Assembly (NCBI GenBank): GCA_022781505.1
Contig: JALETK010000144.1
Coordinates: 1-37,641 of the forward strand
DNA from: Clostridiales bacterium
GTDB lineage: Bacteria > Bacillota > Clostridia > Oscillospirales > Oscillospiraceae
Reading direction: 5' to 3'
Length of the DNA: 37,641 nt
Shown here: piece by piece, positions 1 to 9,837 of the stretch
Layout: each line of letters starts with the position of its first letter
How positions within the stretch are numbered: position 1 is the first letter of the stretch
Notes under the pieces: generated by a model
The model's database searches: none
What the model was told of the DNA's origin: nothing
The model's input: the letters and a program-made list of their open reading frames with translations, nothing else
Program-made: the position numbers and the translations under genes

Positions 1-43
1 CTCCATTGCCCCCCTGCCGGGGCGCGCAAGCCTGCGGCTTGCA

Positions 44-89
44 GGGGAACGGATTGCCACACCAGCGTGCGCGCTGGTTCGCAATGACA
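44..89. repeat. Family A palindromic repeat (inverse orientation)
   Basis: GGGGAACGGATTGCCACACCAGCGTGCGCGCTGGTTCGCAATGACA; preceded by CCCCTGCCGGGGCGCGCAAGCCTGCGGCTTGCAGGGG. Confidence 0.8.
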
Positions 90-262
90 GACTTGGGAGT
101 ACGGTGCGTTTGGAGGAAGGTGCAGAGGCTCCGGGAAACTGACGGCGGGGGCGAGCCCCCGCCCTACGGTACGGGCCACGACAGCGCACCCGTAAGGCGG
201 GGTCATGACATAAGCCGGGCAGTTGCAAGTTTGACCGGCAGTAACAATTGGAGGAAATTACC

Positions 263-2173
263 TTGTCACAACAGATACAAGATACACAGGAAGCAGCCCC
301 GTCGCAGGTGCGGATCTGGCCCCGGGTGCTGCTCATGGGGACCTCCTATTTTCTGGTGGAGGTCTTCGCCGCCCTGATTCTGCAGCCGGAGACCCCGGCG
401 GGCCTGGGCTTCGGCTTTTTGTGGAGCTGGCTCCTGACGGCGGCGGCCCTGGCCCTGCCCCGGCTGGGCGGGCGCATTTTCTACGGCGTCACCTATTATT
501 TTTCCGCCATCTGGGTTCTGGCCCAGACGGGGTATGATCAGCTGTTCCACAAGCTCATGTGGCTGTCGGACATCTTCTACGCCGGAGAGGGCGCGGACTA
601 CCTGGATACGGTTCTCACGGGCTTCTCCCCGGTGTGGTGGATTGGCCTTGTGGTGCTTCTGGCCATGGGTGGCCTCACCATCTGGCTCTTTCCCAAGTGG
701 CAGAAGGACTGGCAGACCTACCTCACCTGCGCCATCACCGCAGGGCTCACCCTGGCGGGGCTGTTTCTCCTGCCCCAGCTGGTGTTCCTCCGGGATTTAA
801 GCGTCTGGGGCACCGGCACGGACTACATGCAGTCCACCTCCTACCGGGCCACCTACGCCACCATGTACAACGCCCGGAAGGTCTATGACATCTGCGGCGC
901 CTACCAGCTCACCTTCCGGGACCTGTGGAAGCACGAGATCTACCCCATGACCGCCGCCTATCAGGAGAGCCAGAAGCTGGAGCGGGAGGAGCTGGACGGG
1001 TACTTCAGAACCCGCCGCACCCACAAGGAAAACAGCATGACCGGCCTCTATGAGGGGAAGAACGTGATTCTGGTGCTCATGGAGTCCATGGACGACTGGA
1101 TGATTACGGAGGAGGAGACCCCCACCCTGTGCCGCCTCATGGACGAGGGAATCAACTTCACCAATTTTTACACCCCGGGCTACGGCAGCGTCCGCACCTT
1201 CAACTCGGAGTTCTGCGTCAACACGGGGCTGTTCCTCCCCACCACCGGCTCCACCGCCTTTGACTATGTGACCAACCATTACAGGCAGTCCCTGGCGGCC
1301 CTTCTGGCGCAGGAGGGCTACACCGCCCAGGCCTTCCACTACAATTCCCCGGATTTTTACAGCCGGGGGGTCTATGAGCCCGCCATGGGCTATGCCGCCT
1401 ACAACAGCTACCAGGACTACACGGAGGATGAGAACCGGCTCTTTGACGACTGCTTCCTCTTTGACGATCCCGCCCTGTCGGAGGCGTTCTTCCGGGAGGG
1501 CCCCACCCTAAACTTCCTCATCACCCGCTCGGCCCACCTGAGCTATGTGTACAACGAGGTGCTCAGCGTCTACGCCCTGGAGCAGTACCCGGAGTACCAG
1601 GGGATGTTCGGCCACGAGGAGGAGGACTGCGCCCGGGTGAAGGCCCGGCTGGTGGACGACATGTTCGCCCGGCTCCTGGAGGAGCTGGAGGCCCGGGGGG
1701 AGCTGGAGAACACGGTGATTGTGGCCTTTACGGATCACTACACCTATGGCTTTAAGGACGTGGACAAGCTCATGGAGCTGTCCGGGGTGGAGAGCGAGCT
1801 GCTCCTGGAGAAGACCCCCTGCTTCATCTGGTCCGCCGATGGCCCGGACCGGGAGGTGAAAAAGACCCTCAACACCTCCGACCTGCTGCCCACGGTGCTG
1901 AACCTCCTGGGGGTGGACTCCCCCTACCGGTATCTGGGGCAGGACGCCTTCGACCCCAACTATGAGGGCTGCGCCTTCTTCCCCGACGGCAGCTGGATCT
2001 CCGACGGGGTGGCCTGCATGGCCGTGGCCGGTGGCGAGCCGCAGATCATTCTGAACGAACGGGAGAAGGAGCTAACCCCGGAGTACCTGGAGGAGATGAC
2101 GGAAAAAGCCATGGCCTACGTCAGCGCCGCCAACCTGCTGCTCACCACGGACTATTACAAAACCATCCGATAA
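263..2173 (+). CDS. LTA synthase-like membrane sulfatase/phosphoglycerol transferase
   Basis: N-terminal hydrophobic segments; NVILVLMESMDDW, GYGSVRTFNSEF and FTDHYTYG motifs of the alkaline phosphatase/sulfatase fold. TTG start at 263 is preferred because of GGAGGAAA just upstream. Confidence 0.85.
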   Translation: MSQQIQDTQEAAPSQVRIWPRVLLMGTSYFLVEVFAALILQPETPAGLGFGFLWSWLLTAAALALPRLGGRIFYGVTYYFSAIWVLAQTGYDQLFHKLMWLSDIFYAGEGADYLDTVLTGFSPVWWIGLVVLLAMGGLTIWLFPKWQKDWQTYLTCAITAGLTLAGLFLLPQLVFLRDLSVWGTGTDYMQSTSYRATYATMYNARKVYDICGAYQLTFRDLWKHEIYPMTAAYQESQKLEREELDGYFRTRRTHKENSMTGLYEGKNVILVLMESMDDWMITEEETPTLCRLMDEGINFTNFYTPGYGSVRTFNSEFCVNTGLFLPTTGSTAFDYVTNHYRQSLAALLAQEGYTAQAFHYNSPDFYSRGVYEPAMGYAAYNSYQDYTEDENRLFDDCFLFDDPALSEAFFREGPTLNFLITRSAHLSYVYNEVLSVYALEQYPEYQGMFGHEEEDCARVKARLVDDMFARLLEELEARGELENTVIVAFTDHYTYGFKDVDKLMELSGVESELLLEKTPCFIWSADGPDREVKKTLNTSDLLPTVLNLLGVDSPYRYLGQDAFDPNYEGCAFFPDGSWISDGVACMAVAGGEPQIILNEREKELTPEYLEEMTEKAMAYVSAANLLLTTDYYKTIR

Positions 2174-2180
2174 TCCTGCC

Positions 2181-2216
2181 AAGGCCGCCCCAACCCACGG
2201 GGCGGCCTTCTTCTTG
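2181..2216 (+). terminator. Intrinsic terminator after the sulfatase gene
   Basis: GGCCGCCCC-aaccca-GGGGCGGCC hairpin followed by TTCTTCTT. Confidence 0.75.
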
Positions 2217-2540
2217 CGCGCCAGGGAGGCACCGTAGGGAACGGCCTTGACCAGGGCTGTTGATTGGGATTACAAACAGTTACAATAATTACACTGGCGC
2301 GGGACAAGGTAATGAACTTAAAGGAAAGCCTTCTGACTTGCAATACCGTAGGGCGGGGGTCAGACGTAAACCGGACGCCCCCGATTCTGCCCGTAGGGGA
2401 GGGTCATGACTCTCCCCTACAGACACACCGCCAAACCTGCCTTACCATGTACGCTTACGTTCGTGACATTGGGGCTTGCCCCCGCCGCACGCTTCCCGGA
2501 ACTCTGGCACTCCCAATCAAACGAACCGCACCCCCAAGCC

Positions 2541-2588
2541 TGTCATTGCGAACCAGCGCGCACGCTGGTGCGGCAATCCGTTCCCCCC
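2541..2588. repeat. Family A palindromic repeat (REP-like)
   Basis: TGTCATTGCGAACCAGCGCGCACGCTGGTGCGGCAATCCGTTCCCC, the same pattern as at least ten other sites in the window. Confidence 0.8.
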
Positions 2589-2657
2589 GCCAGGGGTGCA
2601 ATAGCGGCGTGGCAGGATGGGTCCCGGGCGCATAGGCTGGGCTGGAGGTGATTTTAT

Positions 2658-3095
2658 ATGACAGGTATTCCTGCCGCCCCAGCCGCCGTGGCCCATGTGT
2701 CCGGCGGAGCCCAGGGGTCCTGCGGGCGTGTGTTCTTCTATTGCCACCCCCGGGGCACCTGGGTGGAGGCGGACATCCGGGGTCTTCCCGAGAGCGACAC
2801 CGGCTTTTTCGCCTTTCACATTCACGAGGGCAGAGACTGCGGCGGAGAGGACTTCGCCCACACCGGCGCCCACTTCAATCCCAAGGGTCTCCCCCACCCC
2901 TGCCACGCAGGAGATCTGCCGCCGCTGCTGTCCGCCGGAGGCTGCGCCCGGATGGGCGTCCTCACAGACCGCTTCCGGGTGGCCGACATTCTGGGCCGCA
3001 CGGTGGTCATTCACCGGAATCCCGACGACTTCCGCACCCAGCCCGCCGGAAACGCCGGAACCAAAATCGCCTGCGGTGTTATTTGTCCCCTGTAG
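2658..3095 (+). CDS. Cu/Zn superoxide dismutase family protein
   Basis: FHIHEGRDC, GAHFNPKGLPHPCHAGDLP, GRTVVIHRNPDDF and AGTKIACGVI match SodC metal-ligand and disulfide motifs; no signal peptide apparent. Confidence 0.85.
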   Translation: MTGIPAAPAAVAHVSGGAQGSCGRVFFYCHPRGTWVEADIRGLPESDTGFFAFHIHEGRDCGGEDFAHTGAHFNPKGLPHPCHAGDLPPLLSAGGCARMGVLTDRFRVADILGRTVVIHRNPDDFRTQPAGNAGTKIACGVICPL

Positions 3096-3218
3096 CCCCG
3101 GGCTGTCCATGGGGTTTAAAAGACTGCGGGGCAATCCCCCCTTCCCGGCAAAGGAAAGGGGAGATTGCCCCGCAATCATCATGCGTTTCCACGCCACCAT
3201 AAACCAATGGCCCCGATT

Positions 3219-3312
3219 GTCATGGGCGAGGCGCAGCCGAAGGATCTCATACACCCACAACCCATGTCGGAACCCTCCTGCGCGAGATCCTTCGCTGTTG
3301 GCTCAGGATGAC
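3219..3312. repeat. Family B long inverted repeat
   Basis: GTCATGGGCGAGGCGCAGCCGAAGGATCTCAT...CGCGAGATCCTTCGCTGTTGGCTCAGGATGAC; same architecture at 11958, 23728, 23846 and 37236. Confidence 0.8.
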
Positions 3313-3364
3313 AAGTCGGGGGCGGTTGTTTCATAGCAATGACAGGCCATTGTCCCCGGCTCTC

Positions 3365-3907
3365 TCAGGCCTCCATTTGCTTTCCCAGGAACCCGGCCAC
3401 GGTCTGCACCACCTTCTGGTCCCCCTCAACCGGGGGCTGCTCCCGCTCCTCCATCAGGAGCATGACGCAGCCCATGAGATCTCCCTGGGCCACAATGGGG
3501 GCCGCCGCGCCCAGATAGTATTTGTCGGAGCCCTCCACCACCGGCAGGCGGGCTCCGCCGGGGCTGTAGCGGTAGCTCTTCCGCTGCTCCATCAGGTTCT
3601 CCAGATCCGGAGAGTTCCGCCGGTCCACCAGCTCCCGCCGGGGGGCGCCGGACAGGGCAATGATGCTGTCCCGGTCCGCCACGGCGGCAATGCGGCCGGT
3701 GTTCTTCCCCATGGCCTCACAGATCTGAGCCGCAAAGTCCTGCAAATCCCCCATGGGGGAGTATTTCCGAAAAATCACGCCGCCGTCCTTCTCCGTGTAG
3801 ATCTCCAGGGGATCCCCCTCCCGAATCCGCAGGGTGCGCCGGATCTCCTTCGGAATCACCACACGCCCCAGGTCGTCGATGCGGCGAACAATGCCAGTTG
3901 CTTTCAT
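3365..3907 (-). CDS. spoVT: Stage V sporulation protein T (AbrB N-terminal, GAF-like C-terminal)
   Basis: MKATGIVRRIDDLGRVVIPKEIRRTLRIREGDPLEIYT AbrB/SpoVT swapped-hairpin domain plus C-terminal domain, 180 aa. Confidence 0.88.
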   Translation of the reverse strand: MKATGIVRRIDDLGRVVIPKEIRRTLRIREGDPLEIYTEKDGGVIFRKYSPMGDLQDFAAQICEAMGKNTGRIAAVADRDSIIALSGAPRRELVDRRNSPDLENLMEQRKSYRYSPGGARLPVVEGSDKYYLGAAAPIVAQGDLMGCVMLLMEEREQPPVEGDQKVVQTVAGFLGKQMEA

Positions 3908-4017
3908 ACCATTTCTCCTTCTCCAACAGGTGGTCCCCTGTTTTGTTTCTGCGTGTATTATTTGTCAATGGAGAAGAATTATGTATGTCAAGGGGCCGGA
4001 CTTGGAAATGCGGGTGC

Positions 4018-4050
4018 TTGCTTCCAACGCGTTAAACGCGTTGGAAGCAA
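4018..4050. promoter_or_regulatory. Perfect 16-bp inverted repeat around a single central base, candidate operator
   Basis: TTGCTTCCAACGCGTT-A-AACGCGTTGGAAGCAA lies in the gap between spoVT and the ATP-binding gene; no T-tract on either side. Confidence 0.5.
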
Positions 4051-4067
4051 ATTGGATTAGAATTCAT

Positions 4068-5720
4068 TTACGTTTTCAGCTTATATTTTGCGTAACGGCC
4101 TTTGTTAACAGGCTGCAGAATATTTTGCTTGACCAGGTCTTTTAGCAGCGTATAAGCTTTGGAATCGCTGACGTGCAGCAGGTTCATGACATCTGCGCGG
4201 GCAATAAATTCATTGTTTCTTGCCATATTGATAATCATCTCAGGATATCTTACTTCGTCAATATCGCGTTGACGGACGTAGCCGATGGCTCTTTCTTTAT
4301 CCTGATAGAGCTTATGGGAAAGCATATAATTACGGCCTCTTCCTGCGCCGTATGCTTCAACCAAGCCATTATCCACTGCTTTATCCAGAACCGTCTTAAC
4401 CATGACCTCCGAAAGATTTGCCGCTTCCGCGATCTGCTTCGCATCGCTGCGGGGAATCTCCTTCAGTATGTTTAACACAAGAAGTGTATTGATGGGCAAA
4501 GGCCGGCCAAGCCTGTTTTGTTCGTCTGCAATGATTCGCGCCAATTGTACATCCGGTTTGCTTCGGGGAATAAACAAGGACACTGTGGTAGAAGTAGAAT
4601 TTGAGTAGTCGGGAAGATGACGTCCGTAAATCAAAGAGCCTTCGAATATTCTGTCAATACCACGTCCCGTTTTCTCCGCCAAACCAACTCGCTTTAGTGC
4701 ATCGGCCAAAAGCTGATTCCTGCCGTGAGGCTCAGCGGTCAACAGGTTTTGAATGGTTACGCCCTCAATAAAGCCACCCGGATTGGCGATGGTAAGGCCT
4801 TCGTCTGAAATGGCAATGCGAACACGTCCCATAATCGAGTAGTCTCGATGGCAAAAAGCATTTACAATCGCTTCGCGCAGCGCACGTTTATCAAATTCAG
4901 GGGCGGGCATTCTGAATAGCCCCATTTCGATCTCTTGCTCCGGATTCCATACTTCCATATGTGCAATGATCTTTTCTATGGAGGCTAAAATCGGAAGGGA
5001 GTAGTCCTCATTCACACGAACAATCGAACCTTCCAGCACCTGAAATGATGATTTTCCGGTGGGAACAAACTTCTTAATACTTGGGGCTTTACCCACCATC
5101 AAAATACCGGCGATTGTGGGATAGACCGTACCGTTTTGTTCCCTGGTAAAGCCAAGCGCTTTCAGCAGCTCTTCGTCGTCCAGCTCCAAAAGTGCCTTGT
5201 CGCCATCATAGGAAAGTATGATGCGGCGAAGCCGTTCGACCTCCAAGGGATCCATATCCGCCAGGGAACCCTCCTGAACAATCATTGTGGAATAATCCAA
5301 CAGGCGTAAATCAGATAATCTGGTTACAATTTCCGTCGGATACATGGGGATGTTCTCGGGCGTATTGTCAATTTTCATTCTGCGCCGCAAAATCTTCCCC
5401 GAACGAGTTGCAACAATACTACCATATGATTTTGGAACAGATACCTTCAGAACAGGCAGTTCCTCCTCGACGATCTCGCAGCGGGTTGAAACAGGAGGCA
5501 CCGTATTGTTTGCAATGTACGCACTCAACGTTATGGGATTGGCATGATCCTTGTGAACGCCGGTAATTGTCCCATCATCCTCTACACCCAAATACAGGTC
5601 CCCGCCCTCCGTATTCGCGAACGCAACAACATCTTCAAACAAGTCCGTATCACCGTACTTTTTAAGATCACTTTTAAACTCAATTGTAAGTGTTTCCTGA
5701 AAGGGAATGCTTCTGTCCAT
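4068..5720 (-). CDS. ATP-binding protein with AlbA_2/Schlafen-type domain and C-terminal winged-helix region
   Basis: MDRSIPFQETLTIEFKSDLKKYGDTDLFEDVVAFANTEGGDLYLGVEDDGTITGV and AIVNAFCHRDYS...GFIEGVTIQNLL...RNQLLADALKRVGLAEKTGRGIDRIF motifs. Start set at MDRSI. Confidence 0.85.
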   Translation of the reverse strand: MDRSIPFQETLTIEFKSDLKKYGDTDLFEDVVAFANTEGGDLYLGVEDDGTITGVHKDHANPITLSAYIANNTVPPVSTRCEIVEEELPVLKVSVPKSYGSIVATRSGKILRRRMKIDNTPENIPMYPTEIVTRLSDLRLLDYSTMIVQEGSLADMDPLEVERLRRIILSYDGDKALLELDDEELLKALGFTREQNGTVYPTIAGILMVGKAPSIKKFVPTGKSSFQVLEGSIVRVNEDYSLPILASIEKIIAHMEVWNPEQEIEMGLFRMPAPEFDKRALREAIVNAFCHRDYSIMGRVRIAISDEGLTIANPGGFIEGVTIQNLLTAEPHGRNQLLADALKRVGLAEKTGRGIDRIFEGSLIYGRHLPDYSNSTSTTVSLFIPRSKPDVQLARIIADEQNRLGRPLPINTLLVLNILKEIPRSDAKQIAEAANLSEVMVKTVLDKAVDNGLVEAYGAGRGRNYMLSHKLYQDKERAIGYVRQRDIDEVRYPEMIINMARNNEFIARADVMNLLHVSDSKAYTLLKDLVKQNILQPVNKGRYAKYKLKT

Positions 5721-5871
5721 CTCCAACACCTCCAACACTATCTTAACACAAAATCGCGTTAAAATAAACACCTAACGCAAATTTTTTTGCATTAAAATCC
5801 GACACGCGGAGAAGATGTGTGATTCGTTGCCGGAATCATTTCCTGCGTCAGAGCATGCGCCCGCCGGGCGC

Positions 5872-5924
5872 ACCAAAAAGCAGAATGCCTGTCGAAAAGC
5901 AATCGGCAGGCATTCTGTTTTTTG
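5872..5924 (-). terminator. Terminator hairpin downstream of purL, possibly bidirectional
   Basis: CAGAATGCCTGTCGAAAAGCAATCGGCAGGCATTCTG with T-tracts on both strands. Confidence 0.75.
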
Positions 5925-5978
5925 CGTTAGCTCCGGAATCCCTTCGCACCACAGGGGCGCGCCATTATCCGGTGGGTT

Positions 5979-8900
5979 TTATTTGAAGTAGGCCACAGCG
6001 GACTCGAAGAGCTTCATGTCGAATTCGCCGGGGACGTTTTTGTAGAGGCCGGCGCCCTTGCGCTCGGAGTGGCCCATTTTGCCGAAGACGCGGCCGTCGG
6101 GGGAGGTGATGCCCTCGATGGCGTAGATGGAGCCGTTGGGGTTGAAGCGCACGTCCGTGGTGGCGTTGCCCTGGAGGTCCACATACTGGGTGGCAATCTG
6201 GCCCTGCTCCGCCAGGCGCTTGACCAGGGCCTCGTCCGCCAGGAAGCGGCCCTCGCCGTGGGAGATGGGGACGGTGTAGACCTGGCCCACCTCGGTTCCG
6301 GCCAGCCAGGGGCTCAGGTTGGAGGCCACCCGGGTGCGCACCAGGCGGGACTGGTGGCGGCCGATGACGTTGTAGGTGAGGGTGGGGAAGTCCGCGTCGG
6401 CGTCCAGGATTTTGCCGTAGGGCACGAGGCCCAGCTTGATGAGGGCCTGGAAGCCGTTGCAGATGCCCAGCATCAGGCCGTCCCGGCGCTCCAGGAGGTT
6501 CGTGACCTCCTCCTTCACCGCGGCGTTCCGGAAGAAGGCGGTGATGAACTTGCCGGAGCCGTCGGGCTCGTCGCCGCCGGAGAAGCCGCCGGGGATGAAG
6601 ACCATCTGGGCCTCCTTCAGCTTGTCCGCAAATTCCTCCACGCTCCGGGCGATGGCGGCGGCGCTGAGGTTCCGGATGACCACGATTTCCGCCTGGGCCC
6701 CGGCGTCGGCCATGGCCTTGGCAGAGTCGTACTCGCAGTTGGTGCCGGGGAACACGGGAATCAGCACCTTGGGCCGGGCCGTCTTCACGGCGGGGGCCAC
6801 CCGGGTTCCGGCGGCAAAGGACACATTCTCCACAGGGGTTCTGGCGTCGGGGATGTTGCAGGCATACACCGGCTCCAGCTTGTCCTCATAGGCCCCCTGG
6901 AGGGCGGCGGCGTCCACGGTCTCCCCGTGCCAGGTAAAGCCCCCCTCGGTGGTGACGCCCAGCACCTTGCCCACAGGCTCCCCGGTCAGCTCCAGGACGA
7001 AGCCGCCGTAGGCGTAGCCGAACAGATCCTGCAGGGTGACGTTCTCGTCAAAGTCAAAGCCCAGGCCGTTGCCAAAGGCCATCTTCATCACCGCCTCGGC
7101 GGGGCCGCCCAGGCCGGGGGTGTAGGCGGCAACCGCCTTGCCCTCCCGGAGAAGGGCCGTCACCTGGTTGAAGAGAGCCAGGAGAGATTCGGTCTCCGGC
7201 AGGCCGTTTTCGTTGTACCGGGGGGTCAGGAGGCAGACAGTGTGGCCCGGGGCCTTGAACTCGCACGACACGATGTTCTGCACCTTCTCCGTGGTGACTG
7301 CGAAGGACACCAGGGTGGGCGGAACGTCCAGATCCTCAAAGGTGCCGGACATGGAGTCCTTGCCGCCGATGGCGGCGATTTTCAGATTCTTCTGGGCCTC
7401 AAAGGCGCCCAGAAGGGCGGCCAGGGGCTGGCTCCAGCGCTTGGGGTCGTGGCCCACCCGCTTGAAGTACTCCTGGAAGGTGAGGTACACGTCCTCATAG
7501 GCAGCGCCGGTGGCAATCAGCTTGGCGGCGGACTCCACCACTGCCAGGTAGGCCCCGTGGTAGGGGCTTCTCTCGGTCACGAAGGGGTTGTAGCCCCAGG
7601 ACATGAGGGAGCAGTCGTCGGTGTGGCCGGTCTCCAGGCTCACCTTGTGCACCATGGCCTGGATGGGGGTCTGCTGGTGCTTGCCGCCGAAGGGCATCAG
7701 CACAGTGCCCGCGCCGATGGTGGAGTCGAACCGCTCGGAGAGGCCCCGCTTGGAGCAGGTGTTGAGGTCCGTGGCAAGGCCCATGAGGTTCTCGGTGAAG
7801 GTGCCGTTCACGGTCTTCCGGTAGTCCTCCGGGGCGTCCAGGTCGATGGTGATGTGCTTCTCCGCGCCGTTGGAGTTCAGGAACTCCCGGCTCACGTCCA
7901 CAATGGTCTTCCCGTTCCAGTGCATCACAAGGCGGGGGTTCTCGGTGACGGAAGCCACCACGGTGGCCTCCAGGTTCTCCGCCGCCGCCAGCTCCAGGAA
8001 CCGGGCCACATCGGAAGCGGCCACCACCACGGCCATGCGCTCCTGGGACTCGGAGATGGCCAGCTCCGTGCCGTCCAGGCCCTCGTACTTCTTGGGAACC
8101 TGGTTGAGGTCAATCTCCAGGCCGTCGGCCAGCTCGCCGATGGCCACGGACACGCCGCCGGCGCCGAAGTCGTTGCACCGCTTGATCATGCGGGTGGCCT
8201 CCCCGTTCCGGAACAGCCGCTGGAGCTTCCGCTCCTCCGGGGCGTTGCCCTTCTGCACCTCGGCCCCGCAGGTCTCCAGGGAGTGGAGGTTGTGGCTCTT
8301 GGAGGAGCCGGTGGCGCCGCCGCAGCCGTCCCGGCCGGTGCGGCCTCCCAGGAGAATCACCTGGTCGCCCGGCTGGGGGCACTCCCGGCGGACGTTTTTC
8401 TCAGGGACGGCGGCGATGACCGCGCCGATCTCCATGCGCTTGGCGGCGTAGCCGGGGTGGTAGATTTCATCCACCATGCCCGTGGCAAGGCCGATCTGGT
8501 TGCCGTAGGAGGAGTAACCGGCAGCGGCGGTGGTCACCAGCTTCCGCTGGGGGAGCTTTCCGGGGAGGGTTTCGGAGACGGGCTTCAGGGGGTCTGCCGC
8601 GCCGGTGACCCGCATGGCCCCGTAGACGTAGGCACGGCTGGCCAGGGGATCCCGGATGGCGCCGCCGATGCAGGTGGCCGCGCCGCCGAAGGGCTCGATC
8701 TCCGTGGGATGGTTGTGGGTCTCGTTTTTAAACAGCAGGAGCCAGGGCTGCTCCTCCCCGTCCACGGTGACGGTCATGTGGACGGTGCAGGCGTTGATCT
8801 CCTCGCTCTCGTCCAGCTTGGTAAGATACCCGTTTTTCCGCAGGTACTTGGCCGCCAGGGTGCCAATGTCCATGAGATTGATGGGCTTGGTGCGGCCCAG

Positions 8901-9659
8901 CTCCCGCCGGGTCTCCAGGTAGTCCTCATAGGCCGCCTGGAGGAGGGGGTCCGGGAACGTTACGCTGTCAATGGTGGTGAGGAAGGTGGTGTGGCGGCAG
9001 TGATCGGACCAGTAGGTGTCGATCATGCGGATTTCCGTGATGGTGGGGCAGCGGCCCTCGGACTTGAAATAGGACTGGCAGAAGGCAATGTCGTCCAAAT
9101 CCATGGCAAGGCCCAGCTTGGAGACCAGGTCGGCCAGGCCCTCCCGGTTCAAGTCCAGGAAGCCCTCCAGGGTTGCAACCTCCTGCGGAATGGCGTAATC
9201 CAGGCGCAGGGTTTCGGGCTTTTCCAGACCGGCCTCCCGGGCCTCCACGGGGTTGATGACGTATTTTTTTACCGCCGCCACGTCCTCCGGGGTGAGGGCG
9301 CCCTCCAGGACGTACACCTTGGCGGTGCGCACCGTGGGCCGCTCCCCCTGGGAGATGATCTGGATGCACTGGGCGGCGGAGTCCGCCCGCTGGTCGAACT
9401 GACCGGGGAGATACTCCACGGCGAAGACCGTTCCCTGGGCCTCCAGGGTCTCGGAGACCAGATCCAGCTGGGGCTCGGAGAAGACGGTCTTCACGGCGTA
9501 ATCGAACAGGCTCTTTTCAATGTTCTCCACGTCATACCGGTTGATGACCCGCACCCCGGTGAGACGGTCAAGGCCCAGAAGCTCCCGGGCCTCCCGCAGG
9601 AGATCCGCCGCTTCCTTGGCCAGCTCTTTCTTTTTCTCTACATAAATACGGTAAACCAT
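5979..9659 (-). CDS. purL: Phosphoribosylformylglycinamidine synthase, single-chain with C-terminal glutaminase
   Basis: LLFKNETHNHPTEIEPFGGAATCIGGAIRDPLASRAYVYGAMRVTG and glutaminase motifs GFSGGDE, MLGICNGFQALIKLGL. Start set at MVYRIYVEKKK behind a GGAGGAG RBS. Confidence 0.95.
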   Translation of the reverse strand: MVYRIYVEKKKELAKEAADLLREARELLGLDRLTGVRVINRYDVENIEKSLFDYAVKTVFSEPQLDLVSETLEAQGTVFAVEYLPGQFDQRADSAAQCIQIISQGERPTVRTAKVYVLEGALTPEDVAAVKKYVINPVEAREAGLEKPETLRLDYAIPQEVATLEGFLDLNREGLADLVSKLGLAMDLDDIAFCQSYFKSEGRCPTITEIRMIDTYWSDHCRHTTFLTTIDSVTFPDPLLQAAYEDYLETRRELGRTKPINLMDIGTLAAKYLRKNGYLTKLDESEEINACTVHMTVTVDGEEQPWLLLFKNETHNHPTEIEPFGGAATCIGGAIRDPLASRAYVYGAMRVTGAADPLKPVSETLPGKLPQRKLVTTAAAGYSSYGNQIGLATGMVDEIYHPGYAAKRMEIGAVIAAVPEKNVRRECPQPGDQVILLGGRTGRDGCGGATGSSKSHNLHSLETCGAEVQKGNAPEERKLQRLFRNGEATRMIKRCNDFGAGGVSVAIGELADGLEIDLNQVPKKYEGLDGTELAISESQERMAVVVAASDVARFLELAAAENLEATVVASVTENPRLVMHWNGKTIVDVSREFLNSNGAEKHITIDLDAPEDYRKTVNGTFTENLMGLATDLNTCSKRGLSERFDSTIGAGTVLMPFGGKHQQTPIQAMVHKVSLETGHTDDCSLMSWGYNPFVTERSPYHGAYLAVVESAAKLIATGAAYEDVYLTFQEYFKRVGHDPKRWSQPLAALLGAFEAQKNLKIAAIGGKDSMSGTFEDLDVPPTLVSFAVTTEKVQNIVSCEFKAPGHTVCLLTPRYNENGLPETESLLALFNQVTALLREGKAVAAYTPGLGGPAEAVMKMAFGNGLGFDFDENVTLQDLFGYAYGGFVLELTGEPVGKVLGVTTEGGFTWHGETVDAAALQGAYEDKLEPVYACNIPDARTPVENVSFAAGTRVAPAVKTARPKVLIPVFPGTNCEYDSAKAMADAGAQAEIVVIRNLSAAAIARSVEEFADKLKEAQMVFIPGGFSGGDEPDGSGKFITAFFRNAAVKEEVTNLLERRDGLMLGICNGFQALIKLGLVPYGKILDADADFPTLTYNVIGRHQSRLVRTRVASNLSPWLAGTEVGQVYTVPISHGEGRFLADEALVKRLAEQGQIATQYVDLQGNATTDVRFNPNGSIYAIEGITSPDGRVFGKMGHSERKGAGLYKNVPGEFDMKLFESAVAYFK

Positions 9660-9742
9660 GGATTCTCCTCCATATTTCAGAATGTGCATGTAAACTTCTC
9701 AAATTGTACCCATATTCCGGTATATGTACCACCTGCCCCACC

Positions 9743-9794
9743 TGTCATTGCTTAGGGGACGGATTGCCACGTCGCTTCGCTCCTCGCAATGACA
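9743..9794. repeat. Family A palindromic repeat
   Basis: TGTCATTGCTTAGGGGACGGATTGCCACGTCGCTTCGCTCCTCGCAATGACA. Confidence 0.75.
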
Positions 9795-9837
9795 GTTTTG
9801 GGAGCCGGTGCGTTGGCCGCTGGGCGCCGCCTGATCT

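Noticed and set aside
6069-9755. 1228-aa plus-strand ORF antisense to purL
   Set aside because: Mirror ORF from GC-rich codon bias; low-complexity G/H/V/L composition and no recognisable domain, while purL on the other strand is unambiguous.
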